Made by a program: the position numbers and the translations under genes. Of a stretch of DNA of 64,000 bases, positions 42,665-51,606 are shown piece after piece. The stretch lies in assembly GCA_013314755.1 (NCBI GenBank), contig JABUFA010000005.1, positions 1 to 64,000 of the forward strand. The letters are read 5' to 3'. Under the pieces are notes generated by a model that was given only the letters and a program-made list of their open reading frames with translations, was not told where the DNA came from and ran no database searches. Every line of letters begins with the position of its first letter. Position 1 is the first letter of the stretch. This stretch comes from Chthonomonadia bacterium (GTDB taxonomy: Bacteria; Armatimonadota; HRBIN16).

Positions 42665-44977
42665 ATGATGAGCACTCGTTTCTTTGGGAGTATACTGGCT
42701 ATGATTGCACTTACTACCACTGTCACAGCGGAGCCGCGCGGCGTTCCCGAGCCGGTAGTTCCTCTGCCATTCGGGGTCAACATCCACTTTACGCGCGCCC
42801 CACAGCAGGAGCTGAACCTGCTGGCGGAAGGAGGCTTTCGCTTCGTCCGAATGGACTTCTCGTGGGTGCACATTGAGAAACAACGGGGAGTGTACGATTT
42901 CTCGGACTACGATGTGCTGGTGCGCGATATGACCGAGCGCGGTGTGCGCATCCTGTTCATTCTGGATTACGGTAACCCGCTGTATGACAACGATATGGCT
43001 CCGTACACGGACGAGGGCAGGGCAGCGTTCGCGCGGTTTGCTGCGGCGGGTGCCAAACGCTATGCAGGCAAGGGCATCCTGTGGGAGATATGGAACGAGC
43101 CGAATATCTTCTTCTGGCGTCCCAAGCCCAACGTGGAAGACTATGCGAAGCTGGCGCACGTAGTGATTGATGCCGTTCGCCAGGCTGACCCCAACGCTTT
43201 CATTGTGGCGCCCGCCTCTTCGGGGTTCCCGTGGGACTTCTTCGAAACGCTGGGAGAGCGGGGTGTGCTGGAGCGGCTGGATGCAGTGACGGTGCATCCC
43301 TATCGCCAGCAACCGCCCGAAACGGTAGAGAGCGATTATCGTCGGCTGAGATTGCTTTTGGATCGCTACAGTCCCCGCAAACATTTGCCCATTCTCTCCG
43401 GCGAGTGGGGCTATTCGGACGTCTGGCAGGGCATGGACATGCAGAAGCAGGCATGCTATCTGCCTCGCCAGTGGCTGACCAACCTGGCGAACGACGTCTT
43501 CCTGAGCATCTGGTACGACTGGAAAAACGACGGCGAGGACCCGAAGGAGCCGGAGCACCATTTCGGCACGGTATACCATGACCTGCGCCCGAAACCCGCC
43601 TATGTCGCCGCCAAGACGCTGACCAGCACTCTGAACGGTTATCGCTATCTACGCCGAATCGCCCTGCCTAATCCAAATGACTATCTGCTGCTGTTCCGCA
43701 AGGGCGATGACCTGGCACTGGCTGGGTGGACAACGGGCGATGCGCATCCGATTACACTCAGCCTGCCGCGCGGTAATGTGCGCATCGTGCAGATGACCGG
43801 CAGGTCGCGTACCACAGCAGTATCCGATGCGCCTTTTGTACTCGACCTGTCCGAACAGCCGCAATACGTGCTGATACCGGCGCAAGCAGATTTGCGTCTG
43901 GTAGGAGCGTGGTCGCCTCTCAGGCAGGTGGTGACAATCCGCGCGGGTGTGGCGCAGAATGTGCCTGTGAACGTGCGCAATCCCCTCTCGCGAGCACTGA
44001 GCGTGACCCTGCGTGTGAGGCGTGGGGATACGGTGCTGGGGCAGGCTCGCTTCCGACTGCGAGGTGGAGAACAGCGTGTGGTCAACATCCCCGTGAGAAT
44101 TGTGGAGCGCGGCGAGGAGCATATACGGGCGACGATAGAGTGGGTTGGGGAAGGAACCAACCCTCTGCAGACCGGAACGGTGTGGCTGTGTCTCTCCAAT
44201 GCGCTGAAGGTTGACCTTCTGCCACCATCGGGCAGGCGTGTCGTGGCGGTGGTGCAGAACCCCTCGGAGGAGCCGCTGAACGCTACCCTGCAGGTGGAAG
44301 CAGGAGGATTGGGAGGCAGCGCGCCTGTACGGATGGCAAAAGGGGAGCGCGAGACAAGGCTCACGATAGAGATGCCCCGGAACCTGCCTTCTGATGTGCG
44401 GATGTCCGCCCGGCTGATAGATGGAAAAGGAGCGGTGCTGGCGCGCCTGGATGGCAAGCGGTGGATGGTGCTGGACGTAGTGCGTCCTGACGTGAACTGG
44501 CGTGCGTGGGTGGATGGTGATGCCAAAGTGGAGGGCAGAGCGGAGGTGCGTTTTGCCGAGGCGCCAGAACCCGCCCCGTCGAGCGCTGTGTCTGCAATGC
44601 GCCTGGACTATCGCTTCGCGAAGGGGTGGAGGTTCGCCTGCATCAACCTGCCGGAAGGGATGGTGCGCATTGAGGGCAAGCCTAAAGCGGTGGGCATGTG
44701 GGTATACGGAGACGGCAGCGGTAACATACTTCGCTGCCGCATCACCGATAGCACCGGACAGACCTTCCAGCCTGACTACGGACCCATTACGTGGAAAGGC
44801 TGGCGTTTTGTGACCATGCGCCTGGACGGTGGTTTTCCCGGCTTCTGGGGCGGGGCGAACGATGGGGTGGTGCACTATCCCGTCCGCTGGGAGTCGGTGG
44901 TGCTTGTGGACTCGAACCAGCAGAGCGCGGATCAGGACTGGAGTATCTACGTGACGGGCATTGCCCTGCAGTACTGA
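42665..44977 (+). CDS. Secreted clan GH-A glycoside hydrolase
   Basis: A 770-residue protein with a signal peptide (FFGSILAMIALTTTVTAEP). The catalytic TIM barrel (about 34-340) has the acid/base Glu145 in EIWNEPN and the nucleophile Glu247 in LSGEWGYSD, as in GH5/GH39 and other clan A families. Residues about 420-620 are beta-rich with Ig-like traits (VTIRAGVAQNVPVNVRNPLS), and the last part may be a carbohydrate-binding jelly-roll. AAAGGAGG lies upstream of two consecutive ATGs. It follows the two glycosyltransferases. Substrate is unknown. Confidence 0.87.
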   Translation: MMSTRFFGSILAMIALTTTVTAEPRGVPEPVVPLPFGVNIHFTRAPQQELNLLAEGGFRFVRMDFSWVHIEKQRGVYDFSDYDVLVRDMTERGVRILFILDYGNPLYDNDMAPYTDEGRAAFARFAAAGAKRYAGKGILWEIWNEPNIFFWRPKPNVEDYAKLAHVVIDAVRQADPNAFIVAPASSGFPWDFFETLGERGVLERLDAVTVHPYRQQPPETVESDYRRLRLLLDRYSPRKHLPILSGEWGYSDVWQGMDMQKQACYLPRQWLTNLANDVFLSIWYDWKNDGEDPKEPEHHFGTVYHDLRPKPAYVAAKTLTSTLNGYRYLRRIALPNPNDYLLLFRKGDDLALAGWTTGDAHPITLSLPRGNVRIVQMTGRSRTTAVSDAPFVLDLSEQPQYVLIPAQADLRLVGAWSPLRQVVTIRAGVAQNVPVNVRNPLSRALSVTLRVRRGDTVLGQARFRLRGGEQRVVNIPVRIVERGEEHIRATIEWVGEGTNPLQTGTVWLCLSNALKVDLLPPSGRRVVAVVQNPSEEPLNATLQVEAGGLGGSAPVRMAKGERETRLTIEMPRNLPSDVRMSARLIDGKGAVLARLDGKRWMVLDVVRPDVNWRAWVDGDAKVEGRAEVRFAEAPEPAPSSAVSAMRLDYRFAKGWRFACINLPEGMVRIEGKPKAVGMWVYGDGSGNILRCRITDSTGQTFQPDYGPITWKGWRFVTMRLDGGFPGFWGGANDGVVHYPVRWESVVLVDSNQQSADQDWSIYVTGIALQY

Positions 44978-45006
44978 TGAACGCGAAGGGGGCAGGAGAT
45001 AGCGAT

Positions 45007-45438
45007 ATGACGAGCGAGATGAAGGTTTTCCACGCCACCATCACACGAGATACCCGCGGCAACGGGCATACGATAGACATCACTCAGGACCTGCAGTCGG
45101 CGGTGCGCGAAAGCGGGATACAGGAGGGCATAGCGGTGCTCTTTGTGATTGGCTCCACCGCCGGACTGACGACAATGGAGTTTGAGCCGGGGCTGGTGAG
45201 TGACCTTCAGCGTGCTTTTGAGGGAATTGCGCCTGCTGGCGCCCCGTATGCGCACGAAGCCCGCTGGGGCGACGATAATGGTCATGCGCATGTGCGGGCG
45301 TCGCTGCTGGGTCCGTCGCTCACCGTGCCCATAGTGCAGGGCAGAGCCACCCTCGGCACGTGGCAGCAGGTGGTGCTGATAGATTTTGACACGCGCCCGC
45401 GCCAGCGCCAGGTGGTGGTGCAAATCCTGGGGCAGTAG
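45007..45438 (+). CDS. YjbQ (UPF0047) family protein
   Basis: A 143-residue protein of the YjbQ family, whose members form trimers and have been linked to a secondary thiamine-phosphate synthase activity. Typical segments are FVIGSTAGLTTME, the NGHAHVRASLLGPSLTVPI core and GTWQQVVLIDFD. The usual HTTAG reads GSTAGL here, so a conserved His is missing at that place. I start at 45007 with AGGAG eight bases upstream; an ATG at 44977 overlaps the previous stop and would add ten residues. Confidence 0.83.
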   Translation: MTSEMKVFHATITRDTRGNGHTIDITQDLQSAVRESGIQEGIAVLFVIGSTAGLTTMEFEPGLVSDLQRAFEGIAPAGAPYAHEARWGDDNGHAHVRASLLGPSLTVPIVQGRATLGTWQQVVLIDFDTRPRQRQVVVQILGQ

Positions 45439-45444
45439 TGCGCC

Positions 45445-47670
45445 CTATTCCCGGTTGAACATCGCTTCCATTTCGTCGCGGGTAATCAATATCTCGCGCG
45501 GCTTCGCGCCGTCCAGGGGCCCCACAATCCCTCGCTGTTCCATCATGTCTATCAGGCGGGCGGCGCGGGTATAGCCGATTTTGAACCGCCGCTGGAGCAG
45601 GCTGGTGGAGGCGTGCCCGTTCATCACTACCAGACGAACGGCAGGCTCGAACAGCTCGTCTTCGTCCTCTTCTTCGATGTCGTCGCGCGTGCTGAAACCG
45701 CTCTCAATCGGCGTGAGGGTGTACTCCGGCACGCCCTGCTGTTTCAGGAACTTCACCAGCGCTTCGACTTCCTGCTCGCTGATGTAACAGCCCTGAATGC
45801 GCGTGGGTTTGGAGGCGTCAATGGGCAGGAACAGCATGTCGCCTCGTCCGATCAGGCGTTCTGCGCCCGCCATGTCCAGAATGGTGCGGCTGTCCACCTG
45901 CGAGGAAACCGCGAAGGCGATTCGGGAGGAGATGTTCGCCTTGATGGTGCCGGTGATGACATCCACCGAAGGTCTCTGCGTGGCGATGACCAGATGGATT
46001 CCCGTGGCGCGGGCGAGTTGCGCCAGTCGGCAGATGGAGGTTTCCACTTCTGCCGCCGCCTGCATCATCAGGTCCGCCAGCTCGTCCACCACAATCACCA
46101 CGTAGGGCAGTTTCTCCTCCTCACCAACGCGGGAGTTGTAGCCGTCGATATTGCGTACCCCCGTGCGCGAGAAGAGGTCGTAGCGTCGCTCCATCTCCTT
46201 AATCGCCGCCCGCAGGATACCGGAGGCTTGTTTCACGTCCTTCACCACCGGGCACATCAGGTGCGGGATGCCGTCGAACAGCGAGAGCTCCACCCGCTTG
46301 GGGTCGATCATGATGAACTTCACTTCGCGCGGGGTGGCGCGATAGAGAATACTGGCGATAAGCGTGTTCAAACACATGCTCTTGCCCGAGTTGGTGGCAC
46401 CACCGATGAGCAGGTGGGGCATCTTGGCGAGGTCGGCGTAGCGGTTTTCGTTGCCCACGTCCTTGCCCAGCGCAAAGGTCAGCAGAGACGGGGCGTTGCG
46501 GAACTCGTCGGTGTCGATGACCTCGCGCAGGGTGACGATGCGCGGGTTGTCGTTGGGCACTTCCACCCCGATAGCCGACTTGCCCGGGATGGGAGCTTCC
46601 ACGCGCACGTCTATCGCCGCCAGCGCCATCGCCAGGTTATCCGCGAGGCTGACGATCTTGCTCACCTTGATACCGGGAGCCAGCTGCACCTCGTAGCGCG
46701 TGACGGTGGGTCCGTGCGCAATCTCCACCACGTTTGCTCCGATGCCGAACTCGTCTAACGTCTGTTCGAGGATGCGGATTTTTTCAGAGAGCTCCGCCTG
46801 AATGCGCTTGGGCGGTGGAGCAGGTTCCTTCAGCAGGGAGAGCGGTGGATATTCGTACTCCTCCACAATCTCGCCGTTGAGCGGAGCGACTACGGTCTCT
46901 TCCTCGCTTCGGGAGGACGGCTCGCGACTAAGCCTCTGCTGGACGGCTTCTATCAGGTTCGCACTGCGTTTGGGCGACTCTTTGGCAGGGGCTGGAGCCT
47001 GGGCGACCGCGCGGTTTTCATTGCTCACCAGCGTGCGTTTGACCTCTTCCTTACCTGCTTTTCGCGCCGCGCGGGCACTGCGTATCGCCGCTCCCTTCTC
47101 TTTCACGGTGCGTGCGCCCTGTTGAGCCAGCTGAAAGCCCTTGATCCAGCCGGCGATGGTGCGCCGGGCGATGTCCACAAACGGCAGGTCCACAATCAGC
47201 AGGAGTGCAATAATGGTCAGAGCCGTCAGCACGATATACACCGCCGCCAGATTGAGCAGGGAATGCACGATGTATACGATGGCGCCGCCGATATAGCCGC
47301 CGCCTGTGCGCAAACCTTCAGGAGAGAAATTGCGCTCGAAGGGCACGCGCGTGACGTGTGCCCAGCCGGTGAACGCCAGGAACATCAGTACCGCGCCCCA
47401 GGAGGTGTTGGTGAAGGAGAACCGCTCGTAGCCAATCAGGAACAGCGTACCCAACAGCATGAGAAGGAGCGGTACCGCGAACGCACCCAGCCCGGCGATT
47501 CGGCGCAGGAGCTCGTTCAGCCACTGCCCCAGATAGCCGTTCTCGGCGGTCGTCAGGCTGACAAGTACCACCGCGCCCACCGTAAAAAGCACGATGCCGA
47601 CGATATCGTACACTCGCCGGCTCAGCACGGACGGCGGCACGGGTTCAGGTTTGCGCACACGTGTGGACAT
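45445..47670 (-). CDS. ftsK: DNA translocase FtsK/SpoIIIE
   Basis: FtsK pumps DNA at the septum during chromosome segregation. The 741-residue product has four N-terminal membrane helices (about 15-185), a linker, the alpha-beta motor domain with Walker A GGATNSGKSMCLN and Walker B VVIVDELADLMM, and a C-terminal gamma winged helix that reads KOPS-type sequences (YTRAARLIDMMEQRGIVGP). AAGGAGG lies nine bases before the ATG. It starts 15 bases after the upstream methyltransferase gene. Confidence 0.96.
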   Translation of the reverse strand: MSTRVRKPEPVPPSVLSRRVYDIVGIVLFTVGAVVLVSLTTAENGYLGQWLNELLRRIAGLGAFAVPLLLMLLGTLFLIGYERFSFTNTSWGAVLMFLAFTGWAHVTRVPFERNFSPEGLRTGGGYIGGAIVYIVHSLLNLAAVYIVLTALTIIALLLIVDLPFVDIARRTIAGWIKGFQLAQQGARTVKEKGAAIRSARAARKAGKEEVKRTLVSNENRAVAQAPAPAKESPKRSANLIEAVQQRLSREPSSRSEEETVVAPLNGEIVEEYEYPPLSLLKEPAPPPKRIQAELSEKIRILEQTLDEFGIGANVVEIAHGPTVTRYEVQLAPGIKVSKIVSLADNLAMALAAIDVRVEAPIPGKSAIGVEVPNDNPRIVTLREVIDTDEFRNAPSLLTFALGKDVGNENRYADLAKMPHLLIGGATNSGKSMCLNTLIASILYRATPREVKFIMIDPKRVELSLFDGIPHLMCPVVKDVKQASGILRAAIKEMERRYDLFSRTGVRNIDGYNSRVGEEEKLPYVVIVVDELADLMMQAAAEVETSICRLAQLARATGIHLVIATQRPSVDVITGTIKANISSRIAFAVSSQVDSRTILDMAGAERLIGRGDMLFLPIDASKPTRIQGCYISEQEVEALVKFLKQQGVPEYTLTPIESGFSTRDDIEEEDEDELFEPAVRLVVMNGHASTSLLQRRFKIGYTRAARLIDMMEQRGIVGPLDGAKPREILITRDEMEAMFNRE

Positions 47671-47685
47671 TTCAGCGTGCCTCCT

Positions 47686-48369
47686 TCACTTCTTACACAG
47701 GGCGTATAGTGCTGGCGCCGCAAACTCCAGCACTCCATCGCGGCACAACAGCCCCATGAACCATCGTGGCAAACGCGCACCGTACTTGAACCGAAGATAG
47801 TCTGCCGTTAGCCACGTGATTTGCCCGAAACGCTCACCGAGCATTGTCTCCAGCTCTCGGCGGGTGAAGCCTGCATGTGCGCCGAGTTCGTTACGAAAAC
47901 GCCCCTGCAACCTCGCCTTCAGGTCAGCCCAGTTCCACAGCAGCTTCTGTTTCCACGTAACCCCCGCAGCGCCGACGTAACCCACAGCCCGGTGCCTGTT
48001 CGGGGTGCCGATATACAGGTAGCCCCCGGGCTTCAGCACTCTGTATATCTCATGCAGACTCGCCATCGGGTTGGAAACGTGCTCTATTACATGATGATAA
48101 AACACATAATCGAAGCTCTCACCCCGAAAGGGCAGGCGTGTAACGTCCGCCCGCAGGTAGTACAACCCATCCTCCCACTCCCAGCCCGCAGGCGGCTTCT
48201 CACGAAGGTCAAAGCCAATCACCGTTGCCTGCGTCCGCTGATGGATATACCGCGCCTCTTTGCCGTCACCACATCCGGCAACGAGTACGACCTTCTCCTG
48301 AACAGAAGGGTCGTTCTCCTGTACCCATCGCCCGAAATGTTCCGCGGCCGTGAGCGGGAGCGGCGCCAT
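47686..48369 (-). CDS. Class I SAM-dependent methyltransferase
   Basis: A 227-residue methyltransferase with the SAM-binding motif VLVAGCGDGKEARYI (about 28-42), the acidic end of strand 2 (IGFDLREKP), and FYHHVIEHVSNPMASLHEIY with LKPGGYLYIGTPN, as in the Methyltransf_11/25-type family. The C-terminal part is unassigned (KARLQGRFRNELGAHAGFT). I start at ATG 48369; a TTG at 48375 also is in frame. It precedes ftsK by 15 bases. Substrate is unknown, though such enzymes often act on quinones or sugars. Confidence 0.85.
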   Translation of the reverse strand: MAPLPLTAAEHFGRWVQENDPSVQEKVVLVAGCGDGKEARYIHQRTQATVIGFDLREKPPAGWEWEDGLYYLRADVTRLPFRGESFDYVFYHHVIEHVSNPMASLHEIYRVLKPGGYLYIGTPNRHRAVGYVGAAGVTWKQKLLWNWADLKARLQGRFRNELGAHAGFTRRELETMLGERFGQITWLTADYLRFKYGARLPRWFMGLLCRDGVLEFAAPALYALCKK

Positions 48370-48410
48370 GACCAATCACCATCTAAACACTTGTCTGCAC
48401 TATTACCGTT

Positions 48411-48416
48411 ATTATA
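48411..48416 (-). promoter_or_regulatory. -10 element of the methyltransferase-ftsK operon
   Basis: Read leftward, a TATAAT preceded by CGG, 42 bases before the ATG. No good -35 hexamer is found. Confidence 0.45.
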
Positions 48417-48445
48417 CCGTGTTCGCAGTTTTCCCTTCACACCCT

Positions 48446-48474
48446 TTGACTCCGACGCAATGTCACGGTAAAAT
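48446..48474 (+). promoter_or_regulatory. Promoter of the DUF1638 gene
   Basis: TTGACT (48446-48451) and TAAAAT (48469-48474) with a 17-base spacer, 23 bases before the start codon. Confidence 0.7.
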
Positions 48475-48497
48475 CATGGCAAGAACGTGCCAGAAGG

Positions 48498-49247
48498 ATG
48501 GAGAAGATGTTGTTTAAACTGATTGCCTGTGAAGTGCTCACCCGGGAGGTCTGTCGCTACGTTGCCGACAGCCCCCATACTGTTGACCTGGAGTTTACCC
48601 CGAAAGGAGCACATGACGACAGCAACCGCTTGCGTGCACTCATTCAGTCGCGCATCGAGGAAGCGGAAGCCTCGCTGCGACAGTACGATGCGATTCTGCT
48701 GGGGTACGGGCTGTGTGGAAACTCCACGCTGAATCTGAGAGCGAACAAGACGCGGCTGGTGATTCCGCGTGCGCATGATTGCTGTACACTGTTTCTCGGC
48801 TCCCGTGAGGCGTTCAAACAGCACTTTGCTGATGCTCCCAGCACTCCTTTCAGTGCGCTCGGCTATATGGAGCGCGACGGGGCGTATACTCGCGAGTCCA
48901 GCCTGAGCAGTGCTACAGGGCTTTACGCGAAGCTGGAGGAGTATATCGCCCAGTACGGCGAGGAGAACGGAAGGTATATCTTTGAGACCATCCACGGCAG
49001 TATCAAGGCGGCAGAAGGCAACCGCGTGGTGTTCATCGAACTGCCTGAGACTCGTCACCTCGGATTTCTGGAGCGATGCCGCGCCCTTGCCCAGCAGGAA
49101 GGCAGGGATCTGATGGTACTGGAGGGCAGTGGGCGCCTCCTGCGCAAGCTGGTCTTCGGCGAGTGGGACGATGAGTTCCTGATTGTGGAACCCGGTCAGC
49201 GCATCGTCGGGGTGTACGACTGGGACGAGATAGTGCGGGCAGAGTAA
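48498..49247 (+). CDS. DUF1638 domain protein
   Basis: A 249-residue soluble protein of the DUF1638 family, whose members often lie near corrinoid or methyltransferase genes. Typical features are KLIACEVLTREVCRYVADSP at the start, GYGLCGNSTLNLRA and IPRAHDCCTLFLGS in the middle, with conserved Cys and His residues that may bind a metal. A clear promoter stands upstream. No corrinoid partner is adjacent here. Function is not known. Confidence 0.82.
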   Translation: MEKMLFKLIACEVLTREVCRYVADSPHTVDLEFTPKGAHDDSNRLRALIQSRIEEAEASLRQYDAILLGYGLCGNSTLNLRANKTRLVIPRAHDCCTLFLGSREAFKQHFADAPSTPFSALGYMERDGAYTRESSLSSATGLYAKLEEYIAQYGEENGRYIFETIHGSIKAAEGNRVVFIELPETRHLGFLERCRALAQQEGRDLMVLEGSGRLLRKLVFGEWDDEFLIVEPGQRIVGVYDWDEIVRAE

Positions 49248-50552
49248 TCAGGGCGTTACCGCGTTCAGCCCAATCTGCGCTCGGTCGCCAGCCTCGTTGA
49301 TGATGCCTTCCTTGCCTCGCAGTCGGTTGCCCATTATCAGCGCGACGTCTATATCTCTGCCCAGCCGGATATGCGTCTTGTCGGCGTCCATGAAGTCACA
49401 GCCTGTAATGGTGACACCACCCCTCTGAACATCAATGCATGGCGCACCGGTCTTCTTACGGTCCCAGCCGTTGAAGTGACAGCCGTTGAAGAAGGTGTGC
49501 CCTTTGCCCTTCAGCACTGCATGGCTTTCGGTGGTGTCAACCCCCCAGAAGCCACAACCGGTGAACTTCACGGGACCAGCGTTGGTCTCCTCGATCTCAA
49601 TGCCTGCCATGAACTGCCCATTGACGAAGGCGATACCCGCGTGTTCCTGCACGCTCTCCACCCTTACCGCGAGCGGACCGACATCCGAGCCGCATTGAGT
49701 CAGCACCACGTTGGGCGAACCCGCTTTGGTGCGGATGAACTGGAAGCCTATCTTATAGCCGATACAGAAGCAGTTGCTCATATACTCCCAGTCGGTGCGC
49801 CCGATGATGATGGCAATCGCCTCGCGCACCATAAACTGCTTCAGCGGGGTCTGCCATACCTCCCAGAAGGGCCAGATATGCAGGTTCTCCACCCTGCCGA
49901 TGTCATAGCACTGGTCGATATACAGCCCGCGGTATAGCGCCTCCATGCCCACGTTGCGGATGAAGTGCCTGCCTGATGGGAATGTGCCGAAGTCTATCCC
50001 CTGATAGGGGTTGACCAGCAGGACATCTACCAGCGTGCAGTTGTCGCCGTTGCCGCGGATGGTCCATGGGTAGGGATGGGGTGGGTCTTGTTGGATCTGC
50101 TCGGGATAGAAGATGGTGATGCCGTGCAGGGTAGCGTTCTGTCGCAGGGTGATGAAAGGTGTGCCATCTACCTGCCCTTTGCCAGCCACCGCCAGCAGGG
50201 TAGAGCCGCGGTTCTGTGAGCCGAAGGTCGGTCCGCGAAACACACCTTCCAGCACCACGTGCTCGCGCACCTCCAGCGTGCCGGCAATCAGGTAGTCGCC
50301 TCGGGGAACGAAGACAATGTTACCGCCCATCGCGTGCGCGGCATCAATGGCTTTCTGGAAGGCGGAGGTGTCATCGCTTTTGCCGTCGCCTTTCGCGCCG
50401 AAGTCGCGCACGTTCAGCACCCCTTTTCCTTCGTCCTGCTGGGTAGAGGCGAACGCCATCGCTCCACCCGTGCCTTCCGCAAAGGCGGTCAGCGCCGCCA
50501 GCGAGCCGAGGCTTTTCAGCAAATCTCTGCGCAATGGGGTGAACTCGTACAT
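49248..50552 (-). CDS. Tat-exported pectate-lyase-superfamily (GH28-like) protein
   Basis: The 434-residue product starts with a probable Tat signal (FTPLRRDLLKSLGSLAALTA, twin Arg at 8-9), followed by a right-handed beta-helix of the pectate-lyase_3 type: VLNVRDFGAKGDGKSDDTSA, IDAAHAMGGNIVFVPRGDYL. The helix continues with Gly-Asn-rich turns such as FTGCGFWGVDTT and VTITGCDFMDAD. Members include polygalacturonase-like and epimerase-like enzymes; the true activity is unclear. No catalytic Asp set of GH28 is obvious. AGGAGG lies 7 bases before the ATG. Confidence 0.82.
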   Translation of the reverse strand: MYEFTPLRRDLLKSLGSLAALTAFAEGTGGAMAFASTQQDEGKGVLNVRDFGAKGDGKSDDTSAFQKAIDAAHAMGGNIVFVPRGDYLIAGTLEVREHVVLEGVFRGPTFGSQNRGSTLLAVAGKGQVDGTPFITLRQNATLHGITIFYPEQIQQDPPHPYPWTIRGNGDNCTLVDVLLVNPYQGIDFGTFPSGRHFIRNVGMEALYRGLYIDQCYDIGRVENLHIWPFWEVWQTPLKQFMVREAIAIIIGRTDWEYMSNCFCIGYKIGFQFIRTKAGSPNVVLTQCGSDVGPLAVRVESVQEHAGIAFVNGQFMAGIEIEETNAGPVKFTGCGFWGVDTTESHAVLKGKGHTFFNGCHFNGWDRKKTGAPCIDVQRGGVTITGCDFMDADKTHIRLGRDIDVALIMGNRLRGKEGIINEAGDRAQIGLNAVTP

Positions 50553-50619
50553 ATTCCCTCCTCCTCTGAACAGTGCTGATTGGGAATGGGTTCGCTGATG
50601 GGCGATTGATTCCTGCAGG

Positions 50620-50890
50620 GGGTATTCTGGAGGGCAAATCTCCCGGTGAGCCGACCCCTCTCCCGACCTCTCCCCGACGCGGGGAGAGGAGAATCTGCCG
50701 ATGTGCCGTGTGTAGGGGCAACCCTCCGTGGTTGCCCTCTGATTTCCAGCGGGCGGAAAGAGATTGTCCCCCTGCTTGCAGGGGGGGACGGCAGGGGGCT
50801 GACAGATCCTGAAAAAGCCCCTCCTGACCTCCCCGCAGGCGGGGAGGGACTTAGACAGCTTGGCGGGAGCCTCGCCCCCCAGCAGGGGAT
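50620..50890. repeat. Dispersed repeat family B, copy 4
   Basis: Fills most of the 340-base gap between the pectate-lyase-like and dockerin-like genes. Modules include CTCCCCGCAGGCGGGGAG, GGGGCAACC-ctccgt-GGTTGCCC, CTCTCCCCGACGCGGGGAGAG, and GGCGGGAGCCTCGCC. Noncoding. Confidence 0.8.
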
Positions 50891-50892
50891 GG

Positions 50893-51576
50893 TCAGTCGT
50901 CCTCTATCGCGCCGAAGTTGCGAACCAGGATGCCGAAGTCGAACAGCGTCACCTCGTCATCCCCGTCTAAATCCGCATTGGCGTTCCAGTTCGGGTCGCC
51001 CGGCATGGAACCAAAAGCGGCTACGAGCGCACCAAAGTCAAACAAAGTCACCTCGCTGTCGCCGTCCACGTCGCCGTTCACCAGGCTGAAGTTCGCTACC
51101 CCAGACCCGTTCACCGCCACCGAAGGGAGCGTCTGGCGCAACCAGTGCGACGCCTTCGCTGACAGGTCATATACCCCCTCCAGCGGTGCTACCAGTGAGT
51201 AGCCACCTGAACCGTTCAACGACAGCGTATGCACCTGCAACGGGGTCAGGATGCCCGGTGCGCGAACCTGCAGTTCCACGGGAACCAGCGTCACATCTCC
51301 CCCGAAGTCCAGCAGGTTGATCACCCCGCTGAGGGTAGCATGGCGCACGAACCAGAAGCCGTCGCTGAGGTCGAAGGTTCCGCCGGTGTGCAGTGGACTG
51401 GCTCCGAAGGCGACGGGCTGTCCGAGCGTGGAACCTAACTGGAAGTTTCCGCCTGTGCTGAAGGTCACACCGCCGCCGGTAATGACGCTCCACGAGAGGT
51501 CAAAGTCCCCTCCCGACTGGGCGAGTGTGAGTGATGCCACACCCAGCAGGGCGAGTGTTGCAAGCAGTTTTCGCAT
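50893..51576 (-). CDS. Secreted protein with dockerin-like C-terminus
   Basis: A 227-residue protein with a signal peptide (MRKLLATLALLGVASLTLAQ). Residues 21-75 carry STGGNFQLGSTLGQP and LSDGFWF, a motif seen at the start of secreted proteins from several phyla. The C-terminus has two calcium-type repeats, DVDGDSEVTLFDFGALVAAF (169-188) and DLDGDDEVTLFDFGILVRNF (202-221), typical of dockerin type I. No cohesin is seen in the window. It may attach to a surface or act as a sorting tag. Confidence 0.78.
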   Translation of the reverse strand: MRKLLATLALLGVASLTLAQSGGDFDLSWSVITGGGVTFSTGGNFQLGSTLGQPVAFGASPLHTGGTFDLSDGFWFVRHATLSGVINLLDFGGDVTLVPVELQVRAPGILTPLQVHTLSLNGSGGYSLVAPLEGVYDLSAKASHWLRQTLPSVAVNGSGVANFSLVNGDVDGDSEVTLFDFGALVAAFGSMPGDPNWNANADLDGDDEVTLFDFGILVRNFGAIEDD

Positions 51577-51606
51577 GGATGAAGACCTCCTTTCTCCCCA
51601 CCGAAC

